From: Marilutibacter penaei
GTDB taxonomy: Bacteria; Pseudomonadota; Gammaproteobacteria; Xanthomonadales; Xanthomonadaceae
DNA: 64,000 bases
Assembly (NCBI RefSeq): GCF_014145395.1
Contig: NZ_JACHTE010000002.1
Coordinates: forward strand, 124,001-188,000
Direction: 5' to 3'
The position numbers and the translations under genes were made by a program. This document shows, piece after piece, positions 10,408-19,601 of this stretch (the first letter of the stretch is position 1; each line of letters starts with the position of its first letter). The notes under the pieces are model-generated. The model was not told the DNA's origin. It did not search any database and saw only the letters and a list, made by a program, of their open reading frames with translations.

Positions 10408-10452
10408 GTTCCCTCCGTTGGCAGGTAAGGCCGTCTGGCGCGGCGTCAGGCC

Positions 10453-10458
10453 TTTATA
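10453..10458 (-). promoter_or_regulatory. Candidate -10 box for the DUF2147 gene
   Basis: TATAAA on the reverse strand (GTTATAAAGG), 45 bases before the ATG at 10407 and just downstream of the receptor terminator. -35 weak. Confidence 0.35.
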
Positions 10459-10494
10459 ACGCATTCGTTGGCGTATGGACGAGGGGCATGGCGC

Positions 10495-10526
10495 AAAAAA
10501 AGGGGCGGCATCGCTGCCGCCCCTTT
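10495..10526 (-). terminator. Strong intrinsic terminator after the TonB-dependent receptor gene
   Basis: A 12-bp perfect stem AAAGGGGCGGCA/TGCCGCCCCTTT with loop TCGC (10499-10526), followed on the reverse strand by a run of T (bases 10501-10495). It begins 28 bases beyond the receptor stop codon. Textbook rho-independent structure. Confidence 0.92.
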
Positions 10527-10553
10527 CCGTACGCATTGCGATGTCCGGTTCTA

Positions 10554-13487
10554 TCAGAACTTGTAGTTGAACTGGACGAAGCCGGTACGACCGTACCAGT
10601 CGTACTGGGTGGCGAATGCCGGGACGTTGCCATAGCGCGTGGCAGCACCGCTGGAGACCTGCGGCGGATCCTGGTCGAGGATGTTGCGGACGCCCACCAG
10701 GACCGACCAGTCAGGCTGGTCGTAGCGAACCGACAGCGAGTGGTACACGGCGCGCTCGGCCACCACGTCACGCGTGGCGGTCGGGTAACCGAAGTACGTC
10801 GTGTTCGGCGAGAGCTCCAGCGCGCTGGTGCCGTGCACGTAGTTCATGCCCCAGGTGTAGGTCCAGTCGTTGCGCTCGAACGAGGTGATCACGTTCGCCA
10901 ACACCTTCGGACGGCTGATGTCGCCGTTGAAGTCGTCGGTATCGAAGCCGCTGGCCTGGCTGGAGTCGAACAGCTGCTGGAAGTCCTCGAAGACGTAGGT
11001 GGCTTCACCCTGGACGTCCAGGCTGCCGGCCGCGAAGTCCTTCTCGTAACGGACCAGCAGGTCGTAACCCCGGGTGCGCTGCTTGTTGATGTTGATGTAC
11101 GAATCGCGGACCTCGGTGATCGCGTTGGGCGCGGTCGGGTCGGTCGGCGAGTTGCGGTCGAACAGGTTGCAGAACGCGTTCGGGTAGTTCGGCGAGCCGT
11201 AGCAGCCGCCCAGGATCGCACCGGCGCCCAGCTGGCCGATCTGGTCGTTCACTTCGATCGAGAAGTAGTCCAGGGCCACGCTGAAGTCGGCGAATTCCGG
11301 GGTGAACACGATACCGATCGTATCGGCCTGCGAGGTCTCCGGGTTGAGCACGCCCGCACCACCGCCCGACACGATCGTCGCCGAGGAACCACCGCCGGCG
11401 TAGTTGCCCGGGATGCCCGCGGCCGCACAGTTGGCCTGGAGGTTGGTGTTGGTGCTGTTCTGCCAGTCGACGCAGGGGTCGATGGCCAGCTGGCTCAGGA
11501 ACGCGGTCTGGTTGCCGAGGTACAGCTCGTACAGGCCCGGGGCACGGTAGGAGGTGCCGGTGGTCGCACGCATGCGGAACGACGGGGTGACCTGCCAGCT
11601 CAGGCCGGTCTTCCAGACGTAGTCGGAACCGTCGACGGAGTCATAGTCGAACCAGCGGGCCGAGGCGTTGACGGTCAGCGACTCGATGCCCGGGATGCCG
11701 GCGAGCAGCGGGGCCTCGACTTCCATGAACAGTTCGGTCACCTGGTCGTCGCCCTTGGTGACCTGCGCCGAGGACTGGCCCCAGAGGTCGCCGTTCTGCG
11801 ACAGCTCGCTGGGCTGGTCGTCGATGCTGAAGTCGCGGTACTCGACACCGATCGCGCTGGCGACCGGGCCGGCCGGCAGCTCGAACAGGTCGCCGGTCAG
11901 GATGCCGGTGAACAGCACCTGGTCATAGACGGTGCTACCGGTGTTGTACTCACCGATCTGGGCTTCCAGCTCGTCCATGCGGTCGCCGTTCAGCACGGCC
12001 GGGTCGAAATAGTCGATGACCGGTGCGTCGTCGTCGTACTGCACGTCGCCCGAGCGCGAGGCCACGATGCCCAGGCCGGTGTACTCACCGTCGGAGCGGG
12101 TGTAGGACAGGTTGGTCTGCCAGGACCAGGTGTCCGTGAACCCGAAGATGCCGTTCAGGCCGGTGTTGACGTAGAAGTAGTCGACCTCTTCGCTGTTGTT
12201 CGAGCGGAAGGGCATGATCGGCTGGGCGATGCCCGACGGGACCGGTGCGGCATAGGTCGGGTCGTTGGCATAGCTGTAGACCGGGATCACGGCGGTTGCG
12301 CCGCCCACCAGCGGGAAGAACTGGCGGAAACGCTCGCTGCTGGTCTCGCGACGCGAGGCCATGATCTGGCTGTCCCAGTTGAAGCTGTCGAACGAGATGT
12401 TGGCGCCGCCGTAGAACTTGAAGCGCTCGGACTCGTTGAGGATGTACTGGTTCTTGTAGAAGTCGTAGTTCAGGACGTCTTCGTACCAGGCGGCGCCGTC
12501 GGTGTCGTAGCGGCCGCTGTAACGCGGGCGGTAACCCGGGATCAGGCCAACCGTGCTGCCGTCCGGCGACGGGATGTAGCGCGTGCCGGTGATGGCGTCG
12601 ATGACGGTGTTGGCGTAGAGGTTGTTGCAGCCGGCCAGGTCGGTGCCCGCCAGGATGGAGCGGTCTTCGCGGTCCAGGCGGTTGCCGTTCTCGTCCCAGA
12701 ACAGGTCTTCGGGGCAGCTGAAGAAGTCGCGGTCACCGACCTTCAGCGGCTCGTACTTCTGCCACTCGGCGCCGACCACGATGCTGCTGTTGTCGAAGTT
12801 CCAGCCGGTCGCGCCGGAGATGGAGAACGTCTCGCCGCCGCCGTCGAACGGCATGCGGCCGTTGATGGTGACTTCCGGACGGTCGATGTTGCGACGGGTG
12901 ATGTAGTTGGCCACGCCGGCCACGGCGTCGGAGCCGTAGATCGACGAGGCGCCGTCCTTCAGGATCTCGACGCGCTGGATCACGCTCGTCGGCAGGACGC
13001 TGAGGTCGAAGGCCTGGACCTGGCCGCGGGTGCCGGACGGGCCGGGACGCTTGCCGTCCAGCAGGACCAGGGTGCGGTTGGCGCCGAGGCCGCGCAGGCC
13101 GACGGTCTGCACGCCGAGGCCGCCTTCGATCACGAAGCCGCCGAACTGGTTGTTGATCTGGGTGGAGCCGGCAGCCACGCTGGACTGCTGCAGGAACTCA
13201 CCGGCATCGATCTGGCCGATTTCCACGGCGGTGTCGGCGGTGATGACCTGGACCGGCGAGATGGAGTCGTACTCCACGCGGCGCAGCAGCGAGCCGGTGA
13301 CCGTGATCTTCTCGAGCTCGGTCGGCTGGGCATTGGCCGGCTGGGCCGGCGCTTCCTCGGCCTGGGCCTCGGTCTCGGTTTCATTCGCGTCCTGCGCCAG
13401 GGCCGGCGCGCCGTACAGGCAGCCGAGCATGGCGACAAAGAGCGGGAGCCTGTTCATGGTCAGGCGCTTCTTACCAGCAACTTGCAT
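10554..13487 (-). CDS. TonB-dependent outer-membrane receptor
   Basis: A large (977-residue) outer-membrane transporter. The signal peptide is in the first ~32 residues (MNRLPLFVAML...ALAQ), then an acidic Gln/Glu/Ala stretch and a TonB-box-like segment LEKITVTGSLLRR. A plug domain follows (PVQVITADTA..., VGLRGLGANRTLVLLDGKRP, VEILKDGASSIYGSDAVAGVANYIT), then a long beta-barrel ending in a terminal Phe (GFVQFNYKF). The ATG at 13487 has AGGGGA upstream. The ligand is not evident. The S9 peptidase gene directly upstream on the same strand suggests peptides, but that is inference. Confidence 0.93.
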   Translation of the reverse strand: MQVAGKKRLTMNRLPLFVAMLGCLYGAPALAQDANETETEAQAEEAPAQPANAQPTELEKITVTGSLLRRVEYDSISPVQVITADTAVEIGQIDAGEFLQQSSVAAGSTQINNQFGGFVIEGGLGVQTVGLRGLGANRTLVLLDGKRPGPSGTRGQVQAFDLSVLPTSVIQRVEILKDGASSIYGSDAVAGVANYITRRNIDRPEVTINGRMPFDGGGETFSISGATGWNFDNSSIVVGAEWQKYEPLKVGDRDFFSCPEDLFWDENGNRLDREDRSILAGTDLAGCNNLYANTVIDAITGTRYIPSPDGSTVGLIPGYRPRYSGRYDTDGAAWYEDVLNYDFYKNQYILNESERFKFYGGANISFDSFNWDSQIMASRRETSSERFRQFFPLVGGATAVIPVYSYANDPTYAAPVPSGIAQPIMPFRSNNSEEVDYFYVNTGLNGIFGFTDTWSWQTNLSYTRSDGEYTGLGIVASRSGDVQYDDDAPVIDYFDPAVLNGDRMDELEAQIGEYNTGSTVYDQVLFTGILTGDLFELPAGPVASAIGVEYRDFSIDDQPSELSQNGDLWGQSSAQVTKGDDQVTELFMEVEAPLLAGIPGIESLTVNASARWFDYDSVDGSDYVWKTGLSWQVTPSFRMRATTGTSYRAPGLYELYLGNQTAFLSQLAIDPCVDWQNSTNTNLQANCAAAGIPGNYAGGGSSATIVSGGGAGVLNPETSQADTIGIVFTPEFADFSVALDYFSIEVNDQIGQLGAGAILGGCYGSPNYPNAFCNLFDRNSPTDPTAPNAITEVRDSYININKQRTRGYDLLVRYEKDFAAGSLDVQGEATYVFEDFQQLFDSSQASGFDTDDFNGDISRPKVLANVITSFERNDWTYTWGMNYVHGTSALELSPNTTYFGYPTATRDVVAERAVYHSLSVRYDQPDWSVLVGVRNILDQDPPQVSSGAATRYGNVPAFATQYDWYGRTGFVQFNYKF

Positions 13488-13552
13488 GGTGGTGCTTCCC
13501 CTAATGTGGTGGATCCCCGAAAACACAGACGACGGTTTGCCTGTGTTAAGGG

Positions 13553-13582
13553 AGTGTAAGCAGGTCCATTAACGAAAATCAA
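13553..13582 (-). promoter_or_regulatory. Candidate promoter of the TonB-dependent receptor
   Basis: Reverse strand: TTGATT (-35, 13577-13582), 18-base spacer, TACACT (-10, 13553-13558), giving a leader of about 60 bases to the ATG at 13487. The surrounding bases are unusually A/T-rich for this window. Confidence 0.4.
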
Positions 13583-13674
13583 ATGCCTGGCCCGGGATGT
13601 CTTGATCCCGTAACCGGGTTCTCGTAAAGGGGCCTGTTCATGGTCCGCGAGGCATCCCGCCCGCGGGAATGAAC

Positions 13675-13694
13675 GGCGGGCCCGGGGGCCCGCC
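13675..13694 (-). terminator. GC hairpin after the S9 peptidase gene
   Basis: Inverted repeat GGCGGGCCC/GGGCCCGCC with a 2-base spacer, 18 bases beyond the peptidase stop. No U-tract follows, so it may be only a 3'-end stabiliser or a pause site. Confidence 0.4.
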
Positions 13695-13712
13695 GCACGG
13701 CGTCCGGACGGG

Positions 13713-15746
13713 TCAGAGACCGCCCGGGCCGCAATCGTTGGCCAGGTAGTCCTCGATCAGATCGAGGGTCTGGACCTGGTGTCGGTAGTACCAGGGCATG
13801 CTGTGCGGCATGTCCGGGATGATCTCCAGCCTGGCGTCCACCCGGCCCTTCACCGCGGCATAGAAGTCCTCGGCATGGAACTTCGGCGTACGCACGTCGC
13901 GATCGCCCACGTACAGCAGGACCGGGATGTTGGCCTTGTCGGTGTTGCGCATCGGGTCCATGCCCTTGACCGTGTTGCCCTGCAGGATGCGCTGGAGGCG
14001 GTTGTCCGACCACGACATCCCAATCCGCCCCAGGTCCGTCACCGGCGCACCGGAGATTGCGCACTGGTACGGGCTGTTCGGGCGGACGACCGCGGCCGCG
14101 GCGGCGAAGCCACCGTAGGAATAGCCGAAGATCGCGATGCGGTCCTGGGCGGCAATGCCCTGCTGGACCAGCCAGGCGGCGGCATCGTCCTTGTCGTCCT
14201 GCATGGTCTGGCCCCACTGGCCGTCACCCGCCAGCCACAGGTCGCGGCCCAGGCCGGCGGAGCCACGGTACTGCGGACGCAGCACGGCGTAGCCGCGCGA
14301 CGTCAGGAACGGAACCCACCCGGAGCCGTCCCAGCCGGCGCCGTCGCGTGCCCAGGGGCCGCCATGCGGATGGATGATCGTCGGCAGGGGACCGTCGCCG
14401 CGCGACCACCCGGCCGGCAGGTCGAGGATCGCCGGGATCTGCATGCCGTCGCGGGCCGGGTAGGTGACCCACTCCTGGGTGCCGATCGAGGCGGTGTCCA
14501 TCCACGGACGCGAGTTGCCGAGCAGCTTGACCTGCTTGCGATCAAGCAGCAGGTGGTAGGACGGCGGGTTCTGCGCGCTGGAGGTGGCGAAGAGCACCCG
14601 CGACAGGTCGTCGTTGTAACCCTGGAGGGAAACGCTCTGCCCCGGGAATGCCGCCTTCAGGCCGTCGTGGATCGACTTCATCGTGGGGTCGGTATAGACC
14701 ACCTCGGTTTGCGGACCGCTGACGGTGAAGCCCAGCACCTTGTTGAAGTTGCTCGGCTGCGAACCCAGGATGATGCTGCCGATGGAGAACTGCGGATGGG
14801 CGACGAGCGCCTCGGCATCGAACTTCCGCGCCTTCGGGTCGTACATCCATGCCTGCACCTGGTCGGAGAACAGGTCGGTCAGCACATAGAACTTCCCGCT
14901 CTGCTCGTCCCGTCCCACGATGTCCAGCGAATGCCGCTCGCTGAGCTTCGTGGTCAGGTTGTCGTGGGTTTCGAATTCGCCGCTCTCCGGATTCTTGATC
15001 AGGATCTGCTGCTCGTACTCGGTGCCGGAGATCGCTTCCAGCTTCGTTTGCGTCAGCAGGTCGCCGGTACGCGGGTCGAACAGGCCCGGTTGTTCGCTGC
15101 GACCGCCCTTGAAGAGCAGTTTGGTCTGCTCGGTGCGCAGGTTGTAGAGCAGGAAGTTGGACCCCAGCGTCAGCATGTTCGTCTGGGAGATGATGACGTT
15201 CTCGGGATCCAGCGGCAGCGTGTTCACGAGGCTCGCCGACCCGGTCAGCTCGAAGCAGCGCTGCATCGCGTCGCTCACGCCTACGCCGGCACCGCCGCGC
15301 TTGTCGGCGAAGGCTTCGTCGAACTCTTCCAGGCCGGTGTCGGTGAGGTAGGTCTTGGTGACGAACGTGCGGGTCGAGCCGGTCGTGCGACCCTCGCCGC
15401 AACCGCCCAGCGCGCCGGTCCACTCCTGGCGGGCCACGGCCAGGACCCGGTCCGCCTTCATGGCGCCGGCGTAAACGAATTTCATCCGGTCGCCGGAGGG
15501 CGTGATGACGGGGCCACGATCCGGCGCGTCGAGGTTCCACGATGCGATCGCGGTTTCCCGGTAGTCGGTGTCCGGCGAGGCGATCAGGGCGACGAGGTTC
15601 TTGCCGTCGGTGCTCATGGTTACCGACTGGATTGCCGGTACCCGGGCGAACGAATCCGCCGGGATGGGCTCGCGGGCGAATGCGCAACCGGCTGCCAGCG
15701 ACAGGCACGCGGCTGCGATTCGCAGGCTGTGTGTGTTGATCTTCAT
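13713..15746 (-). CDS. S9 family peptidase (prolyl oligopeptidase-like), secreted
   Basis: A 677-residue serine peptidase with an N-terminal signal peptide (IAAACLSLAAGCAFA). Residues about 30-400 form a beta-propeller-like region. The C-terminal alpha/beta-hydrolase domain begins around IPAILDLPAGW and contains IIHPHGGPWAR (oxyanion region), nucleophile GYSYGG (S543), acid in VGDRDVRTP (D615/D617) and DMPHSMP (H648). S9 enzymes of this type cut short peptides, often after or near Pro. AAGGA precedes the ATG. It lies 225 bases upstream of the TonB-dependent receptor on the same strand. Confidence 0.92.
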   Translation of the reverse strand: MKINTHSLRIAAACLSLAAGCAFAREPIPADSFARVPAIQSVTMSTDGKNLVALIASPDTDYRETAIASWNLDAPDRGPVITPSGDRMKFVYAGAMKADRVLAVARQEWTGALGGCGEGRTTGSTRTFVTKTYLTDTGLEEFDEAFADKRGGAGVGVSDAMQRCFELTGSASLVNTLPLDPENVIISQTNMLTLGSNFLLYNLRTEQTKLLFKGGRSEQPGLFDPRTGDLLTQTKLEAISGTEYEQQILIKNPESGEFETHDNLTTKLSERHSLDIVGRDEQSGKFYVLTDLFSDQVQAWMYDPKARKFDAEALVAHPQFSIGSIILGSQPSNFNKVLGFTVSGPQTEVVYTDPTMKSIHDGLKAAFPGQSVSLQGYNDDLSRVLFATSSAQNPPSYHLLLDRKQVKLLGNSRPWMDTASIGTQEWVTYPARDGMQIPAILDLPAGWSRGDGPLPTIIHPHGGPWARDGAGWDGSGWVPFLTSRGYAVLRPQYRGSAGLGRDLWLAGDGQWGQTMQDDKDDAAAWLVQQGIAAQDRIAIFGYSYGGFAAAAAVVRPNSPYQCAISGAPVTDLGRIGMSWSDNRLQRILQGNTVKGMDPMRNTDKANIPVLLYVGDRDVRTPKFHAEDFYAAVKGRVDARLEIIPDMPHSMPWYYRHQVQTLDLIEDYLANDCGPGGL

Positions 15747-16085
15747 GAATCCTTGGCTCGTTCTGGGATGGGTCTGCTTTCCTGCATGTAGGAAGGAATG
15801 CGCATGGGCCCACGTCCCGGCATGCAGCCCGGGTCATCGACCGCGGTGGGCGGTCAATGCGTGTGGATGAGCCCCCTGGATGCCTGTCTGCCTGTCCGGC
15901 GCGGCCATGCCCGCATCGGAGTGGCCTACCTGCATCACGGCTGAACGGTTCCCCCTGAAACCGACCCTATCCCACGGGACAGGCTGGCGTCCACATGACG
16001 TGTGGACCTTCGGTGGGGTATGGAGTGCTGCGCGCGTAGAATGAGCGCTTGCCGCGACGCGCGGCGACTGCACTCAAGGATCGCA
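15747..16085. other. Intergenic region between the divergent peptidase and mrp genes
   Basis: I see no gene here. Visible signals are a short palindrome TTCCT-6-AGGAA at 15779-15794, 33 bases upstream of the peptidase start (possible operator or chance); a small inverted repeat CCACA/TGTGG at about 15991-16005; and a TAGAAT -10-like box at 16037-16042 serving mrp. The peptidase promoter should lie around 15770-15900 on the reverse strand, but I cannot point to it. Confidence 0.5.
16037..16042 (+). promoter_or_regulatory. Candidate -10 box for mrp
   Basis: TAGAAT in CGTAGAATGAGCGC, 43 bases before the mrp ATG. -35 unclear. Confidence 0.35.
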
Positions 16086-16940
16086 ATGCCCATTCCCGCC
16101 CACGCCGTCCAGCCCAACCTCACGCCGCGCCCCGGGATCCGCAACATCCTCGCGGTCGGGTCCGGCAAGGGAGGTGTCGGCAAATCCACGACGGCGGTCA
16201 ACCTGGCGTTGGCGCTCGCGGCCGATGGCGCGGCGGTGGGTGTGCTCGACGCCGACATCTATGGCCCCAGCATCCCGGCCATGCTGGGCCTCTCGGGGCG
16301 TCCGGACAGCCCCGATGGCAAGACCATCGAGCCGATGCGTGCCCATGGGGTGGAAGCCATGTCGATCGGCCTGCTGGTCGACCAGGACACCCCGATGATC
16401 TGGCGCGGCCCGATGGCGACCTCTGCGCTGACCCAGTTGCTGGAGCAGACGCGGTGGGGCGGTGACCGGGAACTGGACTACCTCGTGGTCGACCTTCCAC
16501 CGGGGACCGGGGACATCCAGTTGACCCTGTCCCAGAAGATTCCGGTCGCCGGGGCGCTGATCGTGACCACGCCCCAGGAAGTGGCAACGCTCGATGCCCG
16601 CAAGGCATTGAAGATGTTCGAAAAGGTGGAGGTGCCGGTGTTGGGCCTGCTCGAGAACATGGCCGTGCACGTCTGCTCCCACTGCGGCCATGCCGAGCAC
16701 GTCTTCGGCAGCGGGGGCGCGTGCGCGATGGCGGACCAGTACGGTGTGCCACTGCTGGGCAGCCTGCCGCTCGACGTCGCCATCCGGACGCAGGGCGATG
16801 CGGGCGTGCCGGTGGTGGCCGCGGCGCCTGACTCGGCCGTGGCCATGGCCTATCGGGAGGCGGCCCGGGCGGTGGCGGCGGCCCTTGCACGGCGGCCTCG
16901 CGCCGCGGCTTCGATCTCCGCCTCGCTCGTCCAGGATTGA
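16086..16940 (+). CDS. apbC: Iron-sulfur cluster carrier protein Mrp/ApbC
   Basis: A P-loop ATPase that binds and transfers 4Fe-4S clusters to apo-proteins in the cytoplasm. The deviant Walker A SGKGGVGKST is at residues 26-35, followed by the ADIYGPSIP signature and VDLPPGTGD. The cluster-binding CxxC is C197/C200 (VCSHC). At 284 residues it lacks the N-terminal DUF59 domain found in E. coli Mrp. The ATG at 16086 has AAGGA upstream; a longer frame from 16002 runs through the promoter and is rejected. Confidence 0.94.
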   Translation: MPIPAHAVQPNLTPRPGIRNILAVGSGKGGVGKSTTAVNLALALAADGAAVGVLDADIYGPSIPAMLGLSGRPDSPDGKTIEPMRAHGVEAMSIGLLVDQDTPMIWRGPMATSALTQLLEQTRWGGDRELDYLVVDLPPGTGDIQLTLSQKIPVAGALIVTTPQEVATLDARKALKMFEKVEVPVLGLLENMAVHVCSHCGHAEHVFGSGGACAMADQYGVPLLGSLPLDVAIRTQGDAGVPVVAAAPDSAVAMAYREAARAVAAALARRPRAAASISASLVQD

Positions 16941-16971
16941 GCCCGTCGTGCGCCCCGGTGCGCGCGGAGGC

Positions 16972-16977
16972 TAGAAT
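16972..16977 (+). promoter_or_regulatory. Candidate -10 box for dcd
   Basis: TAGAAT in GCTAGAATCGCGG, 47 bases before the dcd ATG and 31 bases after the mrp stop. No clear -35. Confidence 0.4.
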
Positions 16978-17024
16978 CGCGGTTTCCGCATCACCGGGTG
17001 AACCTCACAGATGGACCGCAAGGC

Positions 17025-17591
17025 ATGAGCATCAAGTCTGACCGCTGGATCCGCCGCATGGCCGGGGAGCAGGGCATGATCGAGCCCTTCGAGCCCGGCC
17101 AGGTCAAGCATGTCGCGGGCGAACGCATCGTCAGCTACGGCACCTCCAGCTACGGCTACGACGTGCGCTGCTCGCGCGAGTTCAAGGTGTTCACCAACAT
17201 CAACTCGACGATCGTCGATCCGAAGCATTTCGACCCGGGCAGCTTCGTCGACGTCGAGTCGGACGTCTGCATCATCCCGCCGAACTCCTTCGCCCTGGCG
17301 CGCACGGTGGAGTACTTCCGCATCCCGCGCGACACGCTGGTGGTCTGCCTCGGCAAGAGCACCTACGCGCGCTGCGGCATCATCGTCAACGTCACCCCGC
17401 TCGAGCCCGAGTGGGAAGGCCACGTGACGCTGGAGTTCAGCAACACCACGCCGCTTCCTGCGCGCATCTACGCCAACGAAGGCGTCGCGCAGATGCTGTT
17501 CTTCCAGTCGGACGAAGTCTGCGAAACCTCGTACAAGGACCGGGGCGGCAAGTACCAGGGGCAGACCGGAGTGACGTTGCCGCGGACCTGA
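17025..17591 (+). CDS. dcd: dCTP deaminase
   Basis: Converts dCTP to dUTP, the main source of dUMP for thymidylate synthesis. The 188 residues begin [13 protein letters not shown]. Conserved segments are [53 protein letters not shown] (read in two parts; contains the catalytic Glu region) and [14 protein letters not shown] at the C-terminus. The ATG at 17025 is the family start; a GTG at 16998 would add nine non-conserved residues. Own promoter box upstream; convergent with the following reverse-strand operon. Confidence 0.96.
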   Translation: MSIKSDRWIRRMAGEQGMIEPFEPGQVKHVAGERIVSYGTSSYGYDVRCSREFKVFTNINSTIVDPKHFDPGSFVDVESDVCIIPPNSFALARTVEYFRIPRDTLVVCLGKSTYARCGIIVNVTPLEPEWEGHVTLEFSNTTPLPARIYANEGVAQMLFFQSDEVCETSYKDRGGKYQGQTGVTLPRT

Positions 17592-17648
17592 GCGGTGCGA
17601 TAGGGGTATCGATTGCCCGGCCGTACCCCCTGGCCCGGGTCTCCGGGA

Positions 17649-17942
17649 TCAGTCCCGTGCGTAGGTGACGAAGAACCCCTGCAGGTCGCCGTTTTCCGTG
17701 TAGCCGACCACGTCGACCACGCGGAAGCCCTGGCGATTGAAGGCCTGGTGGGACTGGTTGAGCTCGTCGGCCGCACCGGTCTTCCGGGCGCCGAAGTCGA
17801 CGTCGATGAAGATCGTGACGTTGCGCTGCTGCAGTTGGCGGGCTTCCTCTGCCTTGCGGTCGTAGTGGCCTTGCGTGGCGGCATGGGTGGCCGGCAGCGT
17901 GCAGGCGATCAGGAGGCAGGCGGTCAGGAGTGGGCGGTGCAT
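17649..17942 (-). CDS. Small secreted protein of unknown function at the end of the 5-oxoproline operon
   Basis: 97 residues with a signal peptide (PLLTACLLIACTLPATHA, cleavage probably after THA). The mature part is about 76 residues: a charged helix (YDRKAEEARQLQQRN) and a beta-rich part (VTIFIDVDFGARK, FRVVDVVGY, GDLQGFFVTYARD). I do not recognise a family. GGAG lies before the ATG, which is 13 bases after the pcp stop, so it looks like the last gene of that transcript. Its place suggests a periplasmic role, but nothing in the sequence proves one. Confidence 0.65.
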   Translation of the reverse strand: MHRPLLTACLLIACTLPATHAATQGHYDRKAEEARQLQQRNVTIFIDVDFGARKTGAADELNQSHQAFNRQGFRVVDVVGYTENGDLQGFFVTYARD

Positions 17943-17955
17943 GGGGGCTCCAGGG

Positions 17956-18615
17956 TCAGTGGGTGGCGCCGGCGGCGACGCGGATGTCGTGCGGCGTGGT
18001 CAGGGCGCAGCGCACGGCGATGCGAAGCCCGGCCACGAGGGTCTCAACGGGCAGGCTGGGGGCTCCCGGATGGCCGCTGGCCTGGGCCGGCGAGTACGGT
18101 ACGTGGACGAAGCCGCCGCGTACGCGCGTTTGGCGACGCAACGCATGCATCAGGCCATACAGCACGTGGTTGCAGACGTAGGTCCCCGCGGTCTGCGAGA
18201 TCTCGGCTGGAATCCCCGCCGCATTCAGGGCCTGGCGCATGGCCTTGATCGGCAGCGTGCTGAAGTAGGCGTCGGGGCCGCCTTCGACGACGGCGGTGTC
18301 GATCGGCCGGGCGCCGGCGTTGTCGGCAATGCGTGCATCGTCCACGTTGATGCCGATCCGTTCGAGTGACAGCTGCGCGCGGCCTCCGGCCTGGCCCACG
18401 CAGATCACCAGGGCCGGCTTCAGTTCGCGTAGCGCAGCGCGCAGGACCTTGAGCGAGGTGCCGAACTCGACCGGCAGGCACCGCGCCACGACGCGATGCC
18501 CGGCGATGCGTGCACCGTCGAGCGCGCGTACGGCGTCCCAACTGGGATTGCCGGCCTCGCCGCCGAACGGTTCGAAGCCGGTCAGCAGGACGGTGGCGAC
18601 GCGGACGGGGGGCAT
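17956..18615 (-). CDS. pcp: Pyroglutamyl-peptidase I
   Basis: A cytoplasmic cysteine peptidase (C15) that removes N-terminal pyroglutamate from peptides. It is 219 residues with TGFEPFGG near the start and the triad E85 (LSLERIGIN), C148 (GTYVCNH) and H171 (FVHVPYSP). It is encoded 17 bases after DUF979 in the same direction as the pxp genes. This fits neatly: Pcp releases 5-oxoproline, which PxpABC opens to glutamate. Confidence 0.95.
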   Translation of the reverse strand: MPPVRVATVLLTGFEPFGGEAGNPSWDAVRALDGARIAGHRVVARCLPVEFGTSLKVLRAALRELKPALVICVGQAGGRAQLSLERIGINVDDARIADNAGARPIDTAVVEGGPDAYFSTLPIKAMRQALNAAGIPAEISQTAGTYVCNHVLYGLMHALRRQTRVRGGFVHVPYSPAQASGHPGAPSLPVETLVAGLRIAVRCALTTPHDIRVAAGATH

Positions 18616-18632
18616 GGACGCGATTCTCCGGC

Positions 18633-19601
18633 TCAGAACGTGAATGCCAGCCAGTACATCAGCAGCAGGTTGACCAGCAGCAGCGGCAGCGCGGTGGGCA
18701 CCTGTGCGCGGATCACGCCGTTGGGATCGTCGAGCTCCAGCAGCGCCGCCGGGACCAGGTTGAAGTTCGCCGCCATGGGCGTCAGCAGGGTGCCGCAGTA
18801 TCCGGTCAGCATGCCGAGCGCACCGAGGATCGCCGGATTGGCGTCATGCTGGAGGATCAGCAGGGGCAGGCCGATGCCCGCGGTCATGACCGGGAACGCC
18901 GCGAAGGCGTTGCCCATGATGATGGTGAAGAGCGCCATGCCCAGCCCGTACGCCACGATGCAGGCGAACCGGCTGTCGGTGGGGATCACGCCGGACACCA
19001 GATGGGCGACGGCCTCGCCGACGCCGCTGGCACCGAACACGCCGCCCAGCGTCGCGAGCACGAGTGGCAGCAACGCGGCCCAGCCCATCGTGTCGAGGAG
19101 GCGGCGGCCTTCGACGAGTGCCATGCGAGGCGTCTCCCCGGTCACCCGGATCGCGGCGAGGGCCGCCAGGATGCTGGCCAGGGCCAGGCCGATCAGGGTG
19201 ATGCTGCCCGCGCCGAACAGCCGATATCCGCCCCAGCCCACGCGCTCGCCGAACAGCACCACCAGGACGGTGACCACCGGGATCAGCAGGGCCGGCCCGA
19301 ACAACCGGTGACCCAGGCGCGCGGCGGAAGCGCGTCGCTGGGCCTCGGGCGCCTCTTCGAGGTGTTCGCGGCGCATGCGCGGCGCCAACACGGCCAGTGC
19401 GAGGACGGTGGCGCCCGCGACCCGGGAGGGCAGGGGATCGCCTGCGGCATTGGCCTCGAGAACGTACCGCCCGCCGGCGAACAGCGCGGCGACCAGCGAC
19501 CAGAACGCGGCATGCGCATAGCGTCGCTCGCGCGCGTTTCGCAGGCCGGCGTACAGCAGGATGCCGCCGAGGATCCAGTAGAAGAGCTCAAGACCCAGCA
19601 T
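18633..19601 (-). CDS. DUF979 membrane protein, candidate 5-oxoproline transporter subunit
   Basis: 322 residues, very hydrophobic, with about nine or ten membrane segments (for example [16 protein letters not shown] and [16 protein letters not shown]). The conserved central block is [20 protein letters not shown], then [27 protein letters not shown]979 proteins are almost always paired with DUF969. I recall this pair being reported near pyroglutamate genes, so it is a plausible permease, but the function is inferred. The ATG at 19601 overlaps the DUF969 end by 14 bases. Confidence 0.85.
   Translation of the reverse strand: MLGLELFYWILGGILLYAGLRNARERRYAHAAFWSLVAALFAGGRYVLEANAAGDPLPSRVAGATVLALAVLAPRMRREHLEEAPEAQRRASAARLGHRLFGPALLIPVVTVLVVLFGERVGWGGYRLFGAGSITLIGLALASILAALAAIRVTGETPRMALVEGRRLLDTMGWAALLPLVLATLGGVFGASGVGEAVAHLVSGVIPTDSRFACIVAYGLGMALFTIIMGNAFAAFPVMTAGIGLPLLILQHDANPAILGALGMLTGYCGTLLTPMAANFNLVPAALLELDDPNGVIRAQVPTALPLLLVNLLLMYWLAFTF

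Noticed and set aside
10371-13559. 1062-codon open frame on the forward strand
   Set aside because: Exactly antisense to the TonB-dependent receptor; its translation is low-complexity Val/Gly/Arg-rich with no domain, a product of high GC.
15834-16073. 79-codon reverse frame in the peptidase-mrp gap
   Set aside because: Starts inside the mrp promoter region, has no ribosome-binding site and no recognisable features.
17602-17629. AGGGGTA/TACCCC inverted repeat between dcd and the small secreted protein gene as terminator
   Set aside because: Six-base stem with a 15-base loop and no U-run; too weak to call.
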